This document shows positions 28,501-38,969 of a DNA stretch of 64,000 bases, piece after piece. The notes beneath the pieces were generated by a model, which worked only from the letters and a program-made list of their open reading frames with translations, did no database searches and was not told the origin of the DNA. Both the position numbers and the translations under genes were made by a program. This DNA is from Macrostomum hystrix (Eukaryota; Platyhelminthes; Macrostomidae). The stretch covers positions 186,001 through 250,000 of the forward strand of contig CATNEN010000004.1 of the NCBI GenBank assembly GCA_950097015.1, given 5' to 3'. Positions within the stretch are counted from its first letter, which is position 1, and every line of letters begins with the position of its first letter.

Positions 28501-31500
28501 TTATTGAGTGAACTGCCCGATGCACACTCATTAGCATGTGTTTGTTGGTGCTGCTTATTGAGTGAACTGCCCGATGCACACTCATTAGCATGTGTTTGTT
28601 GGTGCTGCTTATTGAGTGAACTGCCCGATGCACACTCATTAGCATCTGTTTGTTGGTGCTGCTTATTGAGTGAACTGCCCGATGCACACTCATTAGCATC
28701 TGTTTGTTGGTGCTGCTTATTGAGTGAACTGCCCGATGCACACTCATTAGCATGTGTTTGTTGGTGCTGCTTATTGAGTGAACTGCCCGATGCACACTCA
28801 TTAGCATGTGTTTGTTGGTGCTGCTTATTGAGTGAACTGCCCGATGCACACTCATTAGCATCTGTTTGTTGGTGCTGCTTATTGAGTGAACTGCCCGATG
28901 CACACTCATTAGCATCTGTTTGTTGGTGCTGCTTATTGAGTGAACTGCCCGATGCACACTCATTAGCATGTGTTTGTTGGTGCTGCTTATTGAGTGAACT
29001 GCCCGATGCACACTCATTAGCATGTGTTTGTTGGTGCTGCTTATTGAGTGAACTGCCCGATGCACACTCATTAGCATGTGTTTGTTGGTGCTGCTTATTG
29101 AGTGAACTGCCCGATGCACACTCATTAGCATGTGTTTGTTGGTGCTGCTTATTGAGTGAACTGCCCGATGCACACTCATTAGCATGTGTTTGTTGGTGCT
29201 GCTTATTGAGTGAACTGCCCGATGCACACTCATTAGCATCTGTTTGTTGGTGCTGCTTATTGAGTGAACTGCCCGATGCACACTCATTAGCATCTGTTTG
29301 TTGGTGCTGCTTATTGAGTGAACTGCCCGATGCACACTCATTAGCATGTGTTTGTTGGTGCTGCTTATTGAGTGAACTGCCCGATGCACACTCATTAGCA
29401 TGTGTTTGTTGGTGCTGCTTATTGAGTGAACTGCCCGATGCACACTCATTAGCATGTGTTTGTTGGTGCTGCTTATTGAGTGAACTGCCCGATGCACACT
29501 CATTAGCATGTGTTTGTTGGTGCTGCTTATTGAGTGAACTGCCCGATGCACACTCATTAGCATGTGTTTGTTGGTGCTGCTTATTGAGTGAACTGCCCGA
29601 TGCACACTCATTAGCATGTGTTTGTTGGTGCTGCTTATTGAGTGAACTGCCCGATGCACACTCATTAGCATCTGTTTGTTGGTGCTGCTTATTGAGTGAA
29701 CTGCCCGATGCACACTCATTAGCATGTGTTTGTTGGTGCTGCTTATTGAGTGAACTGCCCGATGCACACTCATTAGCATCTGTTTGTTGGTGCAAAAAAT
29801 CGATTATCCAAAATCAGCTATAAAAATTATTCAATCGAGATTCTGTGATTCTAATCTTGGAACTTGAAATGGGAGGATAAATTCTCAGAAAACAACAGAA
29901 GTGTTGCAGAAATTGCACCGCTACTCTGCCGCCGCTGCCATACCTTGCCGTAACAGAAACGCATGGATGCTAGCTATTGCGACTAGCCTGAGATTTTACT
30001 CCACGATGATTCTGGGCCATGGCGCAGTTCCGCTTATGAAGAGATTTTTCATTCTCACTCCAGTCCTTCCTAGCCCAGGCCTCCCTAACCTTAGTGAGCT
30101 TAGTGGGCAAGGAGCAGAGGCTGAGCACGGATTCAAGAAAAAGAGAGGAGTTAAGGAATCTCAGCGCGCCTCAGTGACCCCCCCACAGCTCCGCCATCGC
30201 TCTCTGCGGGCTCACACCTTCCCGGAGGGCCTTGAGCAGCAGCAATATAGCGGGGCGGGGGCAGCAGCTCAGCACGAAACAATGTTCCCCAGCCGGCTCC
30301 GTGGAACCGCAGCCCGCACGCTGCTGTGCTCGCACACACACACACACACACCCGCTTCCGGGCCTGAAAGAATGGAGACCTTCCTTGGGCTTCTTTGTCT
30401 CGTGATAGAGCAGCCAGCACAAATGCACTTCCTGACCAGCTCAAAGGCCCCTCATTGTTTGGGAAGGGGATGCAGACTGTGTGTGTGAGAGAGAGAAAGA
30501 CTTGGCAATTGACGATTGCCCGGGCTGTGATTAAAACTCCTTGAGAATCTGCTCACTGGAGTAGCGTGGCCTCGGATTCCAGGCAGCCAGTTTCCTCCCG
30601 CAGCAATGCAAAGACTCCCCTCCCCCCTTCCTTATTTTCTTCATCCAGCGGGGCCGCTACTTTTCTTCAGCCTTCCCCCCACTCCCCCAAGTGTTTGTGC
30701 GAGCCTGCTCAGCGCAATGACGCCCATAGGCCCATTGTCTAATTGGTGCCGCGCTGCTAATAAAGTTGGCTTTGCTTTTGGAGAGTTGTTGTGCTCCGAT
30801 GGCGGCTGGGGGGGGGGGCTAGTCGGCATGCGGTCTCCACGGGTCTCTCCCTTCACTTCTATTTGGCCTTAACTCTGCTCACAATCTCATTCCCAATGGG
30901 ATGCGAGTCCCTAGTCATCTTAACCCAACCATCCCCACGCCGAAGAAAAATCTGCATGTGAAAGCAAGACCAGGCAACCCACCCTCCTTATTCTTTTCTT
31001 TCTCTCTCTTTTCTTTTCTTATACTCAATCTTCCCTTCTCTCTCTCTCTCTCTTTAATCCCAAGCGTTGAGTAGGTGCCCTCCCAGCTCCGCAGTTTTTA
31101 TTAAGTCAGCTCAGCCCTAATCTTCCCATTAGAGAGAGGTCCGGCGCTCCATTCATGCCAAGATAATAGCCGCTATCTTTCTCTTCTTTATTTCTTTCAG
31201 TGGCGCGACCCCTTCTGCCGCAATTCAAAATCTCTATATAATTCTAGAACCCCATACGAGCCGGCTCTTCCAGTTATTATTTCCTATCTTTCGTTTTTTT
31301 AATCCGCATCCCTCATCCACTTGGGAGTTGTAAAAATATACAAAAAGGCGATAGACAGAAAGCTTGAGGCAGCCAAGAACTCAAGTCTGAAAGATACTTC
31401 TCACATTTTTACAAATCTTTTTCCCACCGGGTAAGTGAAAAGTAAATCAATTTTAACAATAATATTTTCCTACCAAAATGATAACACTGTGCCGCGATTA

Positions 31501-34500
31501 TAGTCCTAGAAGCTTCCCAGATTTGTCTATGGCCAAAACCACTAACACTTTCAGCTTGCGCCCAACACAGTTCTAAATAGAAATGGTCGATTATGTGTGC
31601 AAGGTTAAAAAAACTTGTCCAATTGTTTGTACGCTCACGCCATCTTTTGCAGTCTATCACTATGCATGCCTTTGTTTATTGTTCTACTGTAAGCTAGTTC
31701 TATGAATATAAAATTCACATTTTAAACTATGTTTCTTCTTATTCATATCTTTGTATCTTTATTGAATTAATTTTCTGTGTATATCCTTAACTACGATGGA
31801 TAACCTTTTTTGGTTCTGTACTCTGTACTCTATCTCAGTCTTTGCGCCTCTAGTCCTTTAACTCTTTCAATTATATGTACTAGGTATAAAACTTTATTCT
31901 TTAAAGAAGTTTTATATAGTCTTCAGTAGATCCCAGTGCGGAATCTGTAGATCCCAGTGCGGAATCTGTAGATCCCAGTGCGGAGTCTTTAGATCCCAGT
32001 GCGGAATCTGTAGATACCAATGCGGAATCTGTAGATCCCAGTGCGGAGTCTGTAGATCCCAGTGCGGAATCTGTAGATCCCAGTGCGGAATCTGTAGATC
32101 CCAGTGCGGAATCTGTAGATCCCAGTGCGGAGTCTTTAGATCCCAGTGCGGAATCTGTAGATCCCAGTGCGGAATCTGTAGATCCCAGTGCGGAGTCTTT
32201 AGATCCCAGTGCGGAGTCTGTAGATCCCAGTGCGGAATATGTAGATCCCAGTGCGGAGTCTGTAGATCCCAGTGCGGAGTCTGTAGATCCCAGTGCGGAG
32301 TCTGTAGATCTCCGCCCACACTTGCCTCCCTCCGCTGCAGTCGCGATGCGTCACGGGAGCAGCGCCACATCCAAGCTTGTCTACCTGTGCCCCTGCTGCC
32401 GCTGCGGCTGCTCCGCCGAGGGCGACTCCACGAGCAAGTTCAACGCACTGCGGCGCCATCTGCGCAGCGCGCACTCGGTGTCGGACGCCCAGCTGGAGCG
32501 CTTCATCCAGATGGCCGACACCGCCGTTGAGGAGGCCGAGAAGCGCCGTCAGATTGGCGGCGGCGAGGCTGAAGAGAACGAAGACGACGAGGATGACATT
32601 GTTGACGTGACCGGACCTGTTGAGGATTCCGATGAACCCGAAGACGTGTCCGCTGACGCCGCCGTCGCTGCTGAGGAAGTCAACTCGACAACGGAGTCTG
32701 CAGCGGCCGCGGCTGACGCAAGAGACATTGTGGTCACTTGCGATCCGAGCTGCGGTGAGTACCTAATTATATTATTTTAGATACAAATAGGCACTTTTTT
32801 ATTTAACATTTGTTTTTTAGTAGGTTTTACGTAACTAATTACCTCGTCTCCCACTTAACAATTTTTGAGCAGCCGAGGCAGACATTCTGCTGCTGACACC
32901 GGAACCGTCAGTAGAAGAGCAGCAGCAGCAGTTCCGCTGTCAGGCCTGCCACATCACCGCCTCCAGTCTGGAGGAGCTTCTGCTTCATCAGCGCGAAGCC
33001 GGACATCAACGGCTGCTGCTGGACCGGCAGGGCCAGGCAGCGCCCGGCTACCTGTGCTGGCGCAAGGGCTGCAACAAGTACTTCAGCGACCAGGAGACGC
33101 TGCAGATGCACTTTACGTAAGTAGTATATGGCCAAAACTCTAGGCATTCTCAAAGCCTCCAATCTGAAACCTGCTCAAAGCCTCCCAATCTGAATCCTGC
33201 TCAAAGCCTCCCAATCTGAAACCTGCTCAAAGCCTCAAATCTGAAATCTGCTCAATGCCTCCCAATCTGAAACCTGCTCAAAGCCTCCTAATCTGAATCC
33301 TGCTCAAAGCCTCCCAATCTGAAACCTGCTCAAAGCCTCAAATCTGAAATCTGCTCAATGCCTCCCAATCTGAAACCTGCTCAAAGCCTCCTAATCTGAA
33401 TCCTGCTCAAAGCCTCCCAATCTGAATCCTGCTCAATGCCTCCAATCTGAAACCTGCTCAAAGCCTCCTAATCTGAATCCTGGTCAAAGCCTCCCAATCT
33501 GAATCCTGCTCAAAGCCTCCCAATCTGAATCCTGCTCAAAGCCTCCCAATCTGAAACCTGCTCAAAGCCTCCCAATCTGAATCCTGCTGAAAGCCTCCCA
33601 ATCTGAATCCTGCTCAAAGCCTCCCAATCTGAAATCTGCTCAAAGCCTCCCAATCTGAAACCTGCTCAAAGCCTCCCAATCTGAATCCTGCTCAAAGCCT
33701 CCCAATCTGAAACCTGCTCAAAGCCTCCCAATCTGAATCCTGCTCAAAGCCTCCCAATCTGAAACCTGCTCAAAGCCTCCAATCTGAAACCTGCTCAAAG
33801 CCTCCTAATCTGAATCCTGCTCAAAGCCTCCCAATCTGAAACCTGCTCAAAGCCTCCAATCTGAAACTTGCTCAAAGCCTCCCAATCTGAATCCTGCTCA
33901 AAGCCTCCCAATCTGAAACCTGCTCAAAGCCTCCCAGTCTGAAACCTGCTCAAAGCCTCCCAGTCTGAATCCTGCTCAAAGCCTCCCAGTCTGAATCCTG
34001 CTCAAAGCCTCCCAATCTGAATCCTGCTCAAAGCCTCCCAATCTGAATCCTGCTCAAAGCCTCCCAATCTGAAACCTGCTCAAAGCCTCCCAATCTGAAA
34101 CCTGCTCAAAGCCTCCCAGTCTGAAACCTGCTCAAAGCCTCCCAGTCTGAAACCTGCTCAAAGCCTCCCAGTCTGAATCCTGCTCAAAGCCTCCCAGTCT
34201 GAATCCTGCTCAAAGCCTCCCAATCTGAATCCTGCTCAAAGCCTCCCAATCTGAATCCTGCTCAAAGCCTCCAATCTGAAACCTGCTCAAAGCCTCCCAA
34301 TCTGAATCCTGCTCAAAGCCTCCCAATCTGAAACCTGCTCAAAGCCTCCCAATCTGAAACCTGCTCAAAGCCTCCTAATCTGAATCCTGCTCAAAGCCTC
34401 CCAATCTGAAACCTGCTCAAAGCCTCCAATCTGAAACTTGCTCAAAGCCTCCCAATCTGAATCCTGCTCAAAGCCTCCCAATCTGAAACCTGCTCAAAGC

Positions 34501-37500
34501 CTCCCAGTCTGAAACCTGCTCAAAGCCTCCCAGTCTGAATCCTGCTCAAAGCCTCCCAGTCTGAATCCTGCTCAAAGCCTCCCAATCTGAATCCTGCTCA
34601 AAGCCTCCCAATCTGAAACCTGCTCAAAGCCTCCCAATCTGAAACCTGCTCAAAGCCTCCCAATCTGAAACCTGCTCAAAGCCTCCAATCTGAAACTTGC
34701 TCAAAGCCTCCCAATCTGAATCCTGCTCAAAGCCTCCCAATCTGAAACCTGCTCAAAGCCTCCCAATCTGAAACCTGCTCAAAGCCTCCCAATCTGAAAC
34801 CTGCTCAAAGCCTCCCAATCTGAAACCTGCTCAAAGCCTCCCAATCTGAAACCTGCTCAAAGCCTCCAATCTGAAACTTGCTCAAAGCCTCCCAATCTGA
34901 AACCTGCTCAAAGCCTCCCAAAGTGAATCCTGCTCAAAGCCTCCCAATCTGAAACCTGCTCAAAGCCTCCCAATCTGAATCCTGCTCAAAGCCTCCCAAT
35001 CTGAAACCTGCTCAAAGCCTCCCAATCTAAATCCTGCTCAAAGCCTCCTAATCTGAATCCTGCTCAAAGCCTCCCAATCTGAAACGTGCTCAAAGCCTCC
35101 CAATCTAAATCCTGCTCAAAGCCTCCTAATCTGAATCCTGGTCAAAGCCTCCCAATCTGAATCCTGCTCAAAGCCTCCCTCGTTTGCGAAATTGCCTCAA
35201 CCACACATTGCAGTTGTTAGTTTTAGGACTTCAATTTAAGTGACTGCTCGCTGCTAGCAAGTGCTGCAAAATTCTCTCTTTTGTTGTAAAAAACACACTA
35301 TGCTCAAATGATATTTTTCGTAGCTTTTTGTGGTCCGGACAAGCTCAAGAGAGCAAAAAAAGATAAGACAGGAAGAACCCGGCCAAGGATGCTTCAGATT
35401 TAAGACAGAATTGCTCCAGTCTGAAAGAAGGGATAAAAGGAAGAAACTTAGACTCCTAAGGGAGGATGAGATGGATAACCTGCTCAGTTATTCTTACATC
35501 TCACCCATAGGCAAGGTTTTATAATCCAGTTCCGGCTCTCTCTTCCCAATTTGAGCCCAATCTCGGCCCTAAAACAGCTATTCCGGTCTTTCAGTTTTTT
35601 ATAACCGATTTTCATTCTACTCGCGGATAAGTTTTTTCATTCCTTTTTCTCCTCATCGTATTTTTTTATATTAAAAATCTGCTTTCAAATTATTTTCGTC
35701 TTCAATTGGCTCGGAAAGTGTAGGAATGTAAGAATTAAATGAGCAAATATTTTTACAGAGTTCTTTTCTGCATTTAAATAAAGCAGTATGTATTAGAGAC
35801 AGTCTACTATAAGTAGACTTTCAGTTTTTTTTAATAAAAAGCTTCCCATCGACGCCGTTCAAACAGTGAAATCCACGCCAAGACTGCAGCTCGCTCAGCC
35901 AGCGGCAGCGGCGGCGAAGCGGAGCTGCCGGGCTCCTTCCGATTTCCGCACGCGTGCGTCACCTGCCGGCTGGCCTTCAGGGACGCCCGCCAGCTGGAGC
36001 GGCACCGGCGTCAGCATGCTGCGGGGCGCCTCGCCTGCCTGCTGTGCCATCGAGAGCTGGCCGGCCCCGCTGAAGTCCGCGCCCACTACGAGGAGCGGCA
36101 TCTAACACCGGCCAGCGCCGCGCCCGCCGACCAGGAGGAGCCGCCGGCAGCTGCAGCCGCTCTAACGTCCGGAGGCGGCGAAATCTACCGCTGCGAGTCC
36201 TGCCAGGTCGGCTTCGGTGCGCAGATCCAGCTGGCCGCCCACATGCGCTCCAATGCGCACAAGCGGCTCGCCGGCTGCCGCTGTCCGCTCTGCGGCCTGA
36301 CGTGCTCCGGTCCCGAGCACCTGCGCCTGCACGTCAAGTCGCACCAGCTGCCGCTTTTCCTACCACCGCTGCTGCTGCCGTTTCCGCTGCACCCCCCGCC
36401 TCAGCCGCCGCAACCGCCGCCGACGTCGCTTCCTCTTGCGTCTCTCCCGGTGATGGGAGCTTCAGCCCGGTCACCGCCAGCCCAACAGCTGCTTTGCCAC
36501 TTCCTGCCTCCTCTAATCCCGTCGCCGCTAACAAGGCCGCCTCCGCCTACGTCGACGCCGATGACGCAGATGACATCGGCGAGTTCTGTTGCTGCCGCTG
36601 TCGCCGCTGCTTCAGCTACTTCGCCGATGCTGGCAACTCAGTCCACAATGACAACGACGGTTTCAGCAACGGCGACTTCGGCGCCTGCAGCACTGCAGTC
36701 AGCATCGTTGGCAACATCGACGTCAACAATGGCCTCATCCGGCAGCAGCTGCAGCGGCTCCTCTGGCAATGCTGTCGGCGGCGATGCCGGTAGCGATGCG
36801 AACGGCGGACTGCAGAACGGCGGCAAGCGGGCGCGAACTCGCATCACGGAGGACCAGCTGCGAGTGCTCAAAGCGAATTTCAATCTGAACAGCTCGCCCA
36901 ACGATCAGCTGATCGCTCAGATGTCTCGCGACACCGGCCTGCCAGTGAAAGTCATCAAGCACTGGTTCCGGAACACTCTGTTCAAGGAGCGCCAGCGCTG
37001 CAAGGACTCGCCCTACAATTTCAGTATCCCGCCAGCCACCCAGCTCAACCTAGAGGAGTACGAGAAGACCGGCAAAGTTGAGGTGCTCCCAGCCAGGCCG
37101 GAGGAGATCGAGCAGCACGTGCGGGTGCAGCTGCACAGCCAGGCGCTCGGCGCTGCCAAACGGAAGCGTTCGCGACCATCGGCGGCTTCAGCTGGCGAAG
37201 ACGAGTCTGCCGTTGAAGCGGCCGCGCCTGCAGCTGGTGGGCGCAAACGGCCGCGTCTCGAAGCCCCGCCGTCTCCTCCGCCCCAGCCGATGCAGCAGTC
37301 AGCCTCGCCTTCAGCCGAGATGTGGCTTCTCGGCTCCCGGGTAGCCGTTATCCCTGAGGATTCCGAGGACCACGACTCTCCGCTGGACCTCAGCACGGCC
37401 GGTCAACGCCAGAGGCAGCAGCAGCCCCTTCCTGCCAGCCTACCGAGTCCTCAGCAGGCTTTGGCGCTGAGGCTTCTGTTTCAGCAGCAGCAGCAGCTGG

Positions 37501-37952
37501 TTCACATTGAAGGCAACAGTATCGGCTGCATCCCCACGGAGCGGCAGGTGGAGTCGGTGGCCGCGGCTCTCGGCCTGCCGTCCGGGCTCATCCGGGCCTG
37601 GCTCAGCAACAATGTCGGCGGTGGTGGCGTCCCTCCGTTGCTGCGCCAGGCGCCAAGTCCCCCCGTGGGCTGGCTGGGGTCGCCAGGCGGTCGCTGCCGT
37701 CTCTGCCTTGACGACCTATCAGCGGACTCCACCGCTGGCGAGCACCTGTACTCCGGGCGGCATGTCGCTGCGCTAGTGCGCGCAGCGGAGTCGGCGGTGA
37801 CTGCCGCTGCAGCGGCTGCTGCTGTTGCCGTTTCACCGGCAGGCGAAGACATTGAGCTGCCTGTTGGCCAAGTTGGTCACGGTCTTGGCAAGGCGTCCAT
37901 CGTTGAGGAGGCCGAGACAGAGCATGTTGAAGCCGAGGTTGAGGCGGTCTAG
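17544..37952 (+). CDS. ZFHX3/4-like: ZFHX3/4 (zfh-2)-type zinc-finger homeobox protein, complete
   Basis: Exons 17544-19502, 20392-20545, 32341-32754, 32873-33116 and 35867-37952 have GT-AG borders and join in phase to 1618 codons. The product should be a nuclear transcription factor of the ZFHX/ATBF1 family. About fifteen zinc fingers start at residues 120, 295, 360, 475 (atypical), 514, 575, 627, 721, 865, 904, 954, 981, 1033, 1063 and 1534. Family signatures are [34 protein letters not shown] and [21 protein letters not shown] canonical homeodomain (about 1243-1302, WFRN at 1290) is followed by the family's [14 protein letters not shown] CtBP-type motif is at 1429-1433. A degenerate homeodomain (about 1455-1507, WLSNN) precedes the last finger. 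Vertebrate relatives have about 3,600 residues and four homeodomains, so this is a compact form. The true 5' end is uncertain. Confidence 0.93.
19503..20391 (+). other. ZFHX intron 1
   Basis: 889 bp with gtgagt donor and a ttttttctttaaag acceptor. It includes a short 17-bp minisatellite (19712-19905) and otherwise unremarkable sequence. Confidence 0.85.
19712..19905. repeat. Tandem array, 17-bp unit
   Basis: About 11 copies of ggagaggtagagtggaa with substitutions (agcag, tacag). Purine-rich on the + strand. Lies within ZFHX intron 1. Confidence 0.85.
20392..20545 (+). CDS. ZFHX3/4-like: ZFHX coding exon 2
   Basis: Encodes residues 654-704 plus one base. It starts [15 protein letters not shown], matching the KLQ..KGLPE segment that follows the same finger in ZFHX3/4, and has an alanine run. 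The acceptor is tctttaaag and the donor g|gtgagc. Phase agrees with exons 1 and 3. Confidence 0.85.
20637..23655. repeat. Tandem array, 22-bp unit with ~1.25-1.3 kb higher-order repeat
   Basis: About 137 copies of ccaacctgaaacccattgcaat with variants (catg, cacg, cagtcta, cactgc). Marker cctacc at 21281 recurs at 22579 (1298 bp, 59 units), while the gaaacacac marker at 21552 recurs at 22806 (1254 bp, 57 units). A block of about 1.25 kb was therefore duplicated and the copies have since differed by two units. Within ZFHX intron 2. Confidence 0.97.
23656..24551. other. Unique intronic island, no exon seen
   Basis: AT-rich sequence between two arrays of ZFHX intron 2. No supported exon, RNA gene or repeat. 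Confidence 0.5.
24552..25982. repeat. Tandem array, 24-bp unit
   Basis: About 60 copies of agagcactgctttcccagtctttt (20 constant positions; common variants agtgcac, cattc, caatc, gtattt). Marker agtatt followed by caatc at 24955 recurs at 25771, 816 bp or 34 units apart. The period is a multiple of three without stops, producing long frames on both strands that I do not treat as genes. Confidence 0.97.
26004..26076 (-). mobile_element. tRNA-like / SINE head between two arrays
   Basis: On the minus strand TGACAGAGCGGTTTACGC (A-box region, about 26074-26057) is followed about 30 nt on by GAGCTCGATTCC (B-box region, about 26029-26018). This is the layout of a tRNA-derived SINE, of a different family from the 2.9 and 3.9 kb copies. 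It forms the junction between the 24-bp and 31-bp arrays. Confidence 0.45.
26078..26322. repeat. Tandem array, 31-bp unit
   Basis: About eight copies of a 31-bp unit built on gcttccacggtccctggtcc plus ttgactatctt. Unit 1 is diverged. Confidence 0.9.
26323..27201. other. Unique intronic island, no exon seen
   Basis: Between the 31-bp and 54-bp arrays of ZFHX intron 2. No supported exon or RNA gene. Confidence 0.5.
27202..29793. repeat. Tandem array, 54-bp unit, 48 near-identical copies
   Basis: Forty-eight 54-bp units, identical as far as I can read except for one position that is either G (catgtgttt) or C (catctgttt). In order the runs are G2 C2 G1 C1 G4 C1 G5 C2 G4 C2 G2 C2 G2 C2 G5 C2 G6 C1 G1 C1. 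It lies in ZFHX intron 2. Three frames stay open across the whole array (871 codons on +, 901 and 872 on -) because 54 is a multiple of three. I regard these as by-products, since the flanks give no gene structure. Each unit carries tgtttgttgg and attagcat, which resemble forkhead and octamer sites. Confidence 0.98.
29794..31918. other. Unique part of ZFHX intron 2, partly GC-rich
   Basis: About 2.1 kb without tandem arrays, apart from a (ca)n run near 30333-30352 and CT-rich tracts near 31000-31055. The GC-rich, low-repeat character of 29900-31300 differs from the rest of the intron and could mark regulatory DNA. The + strand frame at 29901-30488 has no recognisable domain. Confidence 0.4.
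31919..32310. repeat. Tandem array, 21-bp unit next to ZFHX exon 3
   Basis: About 19 copies of a 21-bp unit built on agatcccagtgcggaatctg plus t (aat/agt and tgt/ttt variants). The last unit ends about 30 nt before exon 3, so the branch point of intron 2 probably lies in or beside the array. Confidence 0.95.
32341..32754 (+). CDS. ZFHX3/4-like: ZFHX coding exon 3
   Basis: Completes Val705 and encodes residues 706-842 plus one base. It has a finger with an enlarged loop (Cys721, Cys724, His744, His749), followed by a strongly acidic and alanine-rich stretch. Acceptor ctgcag, donor g|gtgagt. Confidence 0.88.
32873..33116 (+). CDS. ZFHX3/4-like: ZFHX coding exon 4
   Basis: Completes Ala843 and encodes residues 844-923 plus two bases. 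It holds a full finger (Cys865, Cys868, His881, His887) and the first part of another (Cys904, Cys909, His922), whose last histidine (927) is in exon 5. The finger is restored only by joining to 35867, which fixes the acceptor. Confidence 0.92.
33147..35179. repeat. Tandem array, 25/26-bp unit filling ZFHX intron 4
   Basis: About 79 copies of aatctgaaacctgctcaaag plus cctccc, with aaacc/aatcc alternation and one-base length changes. It begins only 30 nt after the exon 4 donor and occupies three quarters of the 2.75-kb intron. Confidence 0.97.
35180..35866. other. 3' part of ZFHX intron 4
   Basis: AT-rich unique sequence leading to the acceptor caaacag at 35866. The aaaaag at 35841 is a possible alternative acceptor, but joining there puts a stop in frame. 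Confidence 0.6.
35867..37952 (+). CDS. ZFHX3/4-like: ZFHX coding exon 5 (terminal), homeodomain exon
   Basis: Completes Thr924 and encodes residues 925-1618, with a stop at 37950-37952. In order: four fingers (Cys954, 981, 1033, 1063); proline-, serine- and alanine-rich linker; canonical homeodomain at about 36822-37001; PLDLS at 37380-37394; degenerate homeodomain at about 37456-37618; final finger at 37695-37763. The sequence is strongly GC-rich. Confidence 0.95.
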
Positions 37953-38969
37953 AAATCAAGAAAGTAAATAAAATCCCAATGTCCTATTTGTTTATTCTAG
38001 CATTGCGTTGTATTTGTCCCCTGGTCCCTCAGAAGGTCAAAACAATGCCCCACTTGTACCTTAGTAGGCTCAGGTTATCCTCATTTTCAGCAAGTCTTTC
38101 TCTATCAGATTCTGACACAGCTTAGAAGGCTGACACATTTTCAGCACCCCTTTTGTCGCTGACAATGCACCGAATAAACTAAATTCCTCCCTCCATTTGC
38201 AGGAAGGAATCTTCTGGTAGCTCGCCATCAGCGCTGCCATGTTTGGCTCCGAATCTGCGCGACTTAAAGAAGCCACTGTTTACACACATTGCTAATGCCC
38301 AACTGTGCAGCACACCCCTTACCTTCCTTAAACTTACCTGTAGGCTACTGTAGCTGTCACCGATCCTCTCTGTTCTTAGTTGTGACTGCATTTTTTGTTT
38401 TGTCCCAGTAGGCCCCTCTATACCAATGTGCAGCGAGTTTTTTTCACTTTAGTTGTTTTTTCTACTTTTTAAAAACTTGCATGAACATTTGCTAACCAAG
38501 CTGTAAGATATGAACAGTTTCATAGTTAGTTGCAAGCAGTTTAGCCATTTTTTGCGGAATTGTTAATTGTGTTTTTCATTTACCTTTATCCAAAAGCTGG
38601 AACTCTGATCCTATTTTTACCTTGTAGCGCTCGTGTTACCGTTTCCTTAGCTTGATTTTCTGTCCTTTCCTCTTCTAGCTACTGTGAGTAGTGTGTTTCT
38701 CAGTGTCGTGTTTCCCTTTCTCCATACTAGCTCGTAATTAGACCAAACGTGAGCGTTTTCTGTTCTTCGAATGTTTGAGTAGCAGTTTTGAGCAATAAAA
38801 ACATTGCAACTACAGCCGTCAGGCGAATGCTGTTTGACGGCATGGGCCAGGCTGGCTGCCTAGATACAAATGCTTGTTTTAGTTATAAAAACGCTTTCGA
38901 CTTTACAAGCTATGTATCCTTTTAACATTCTTTTCCATTTGTTAAGTGATGACGGTCCCTTCATAAGAA
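37953..38969 (+). other. Probable ZFHX 3'UTR and downstream spacer
   Basis: No gene seen. A distal aataaa at 38794-38799 is the likelier end of a conventional 3'UTR than the proximal signal at 37967. Transcript ends cannot be told from sequence. Confidence 0.4.
37967..37972 (+). terminator. Polyadenylation signal, proximal, ZFHX
   Basis: aataaa only 15 nt after the stop codon. A second aataaa at 38794-38799 would give an 840-nt 3'UTR. Confidence 0.45.

Larger units (their letters stand above)
20546..32340 (+). other. ZFHX intron 2 (11.8 kb)
   Basis: Mostly tandem arrays (22, 24, 31, 54 and 21 bp units), with unique islands at 23656-24550, 26323-27201 and 29794-31918. The acceptor tccctccgctgcag lies only about 30 nt beyond the last 21-bp repeat. 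Confidence 0.85.

Noticed and set aside
27090-29823. Frames of 871-901 codons over the 54-bp array as a repeat-protein gene
   Set aside because: Open on both strands for the same trivial reason, inside a ZFHX intron, with no start context, splice signals or homologous domain.
29901-30488. 195-codon + frame in ZFHX intron 2
   Set aside because: Includes a (ca)n microsatellite and low-complexity stretches, no domain, and lies between validated ZFHX exons in an intron.
35841-35866. Acceptor at aaaaag (35841) for ZFHX exon 5
   Set aside because: Joining there introduces an in-frame stop within nine codons, whereas the acceptor at 35866 completes a C2H2 finger (His922 to His927).
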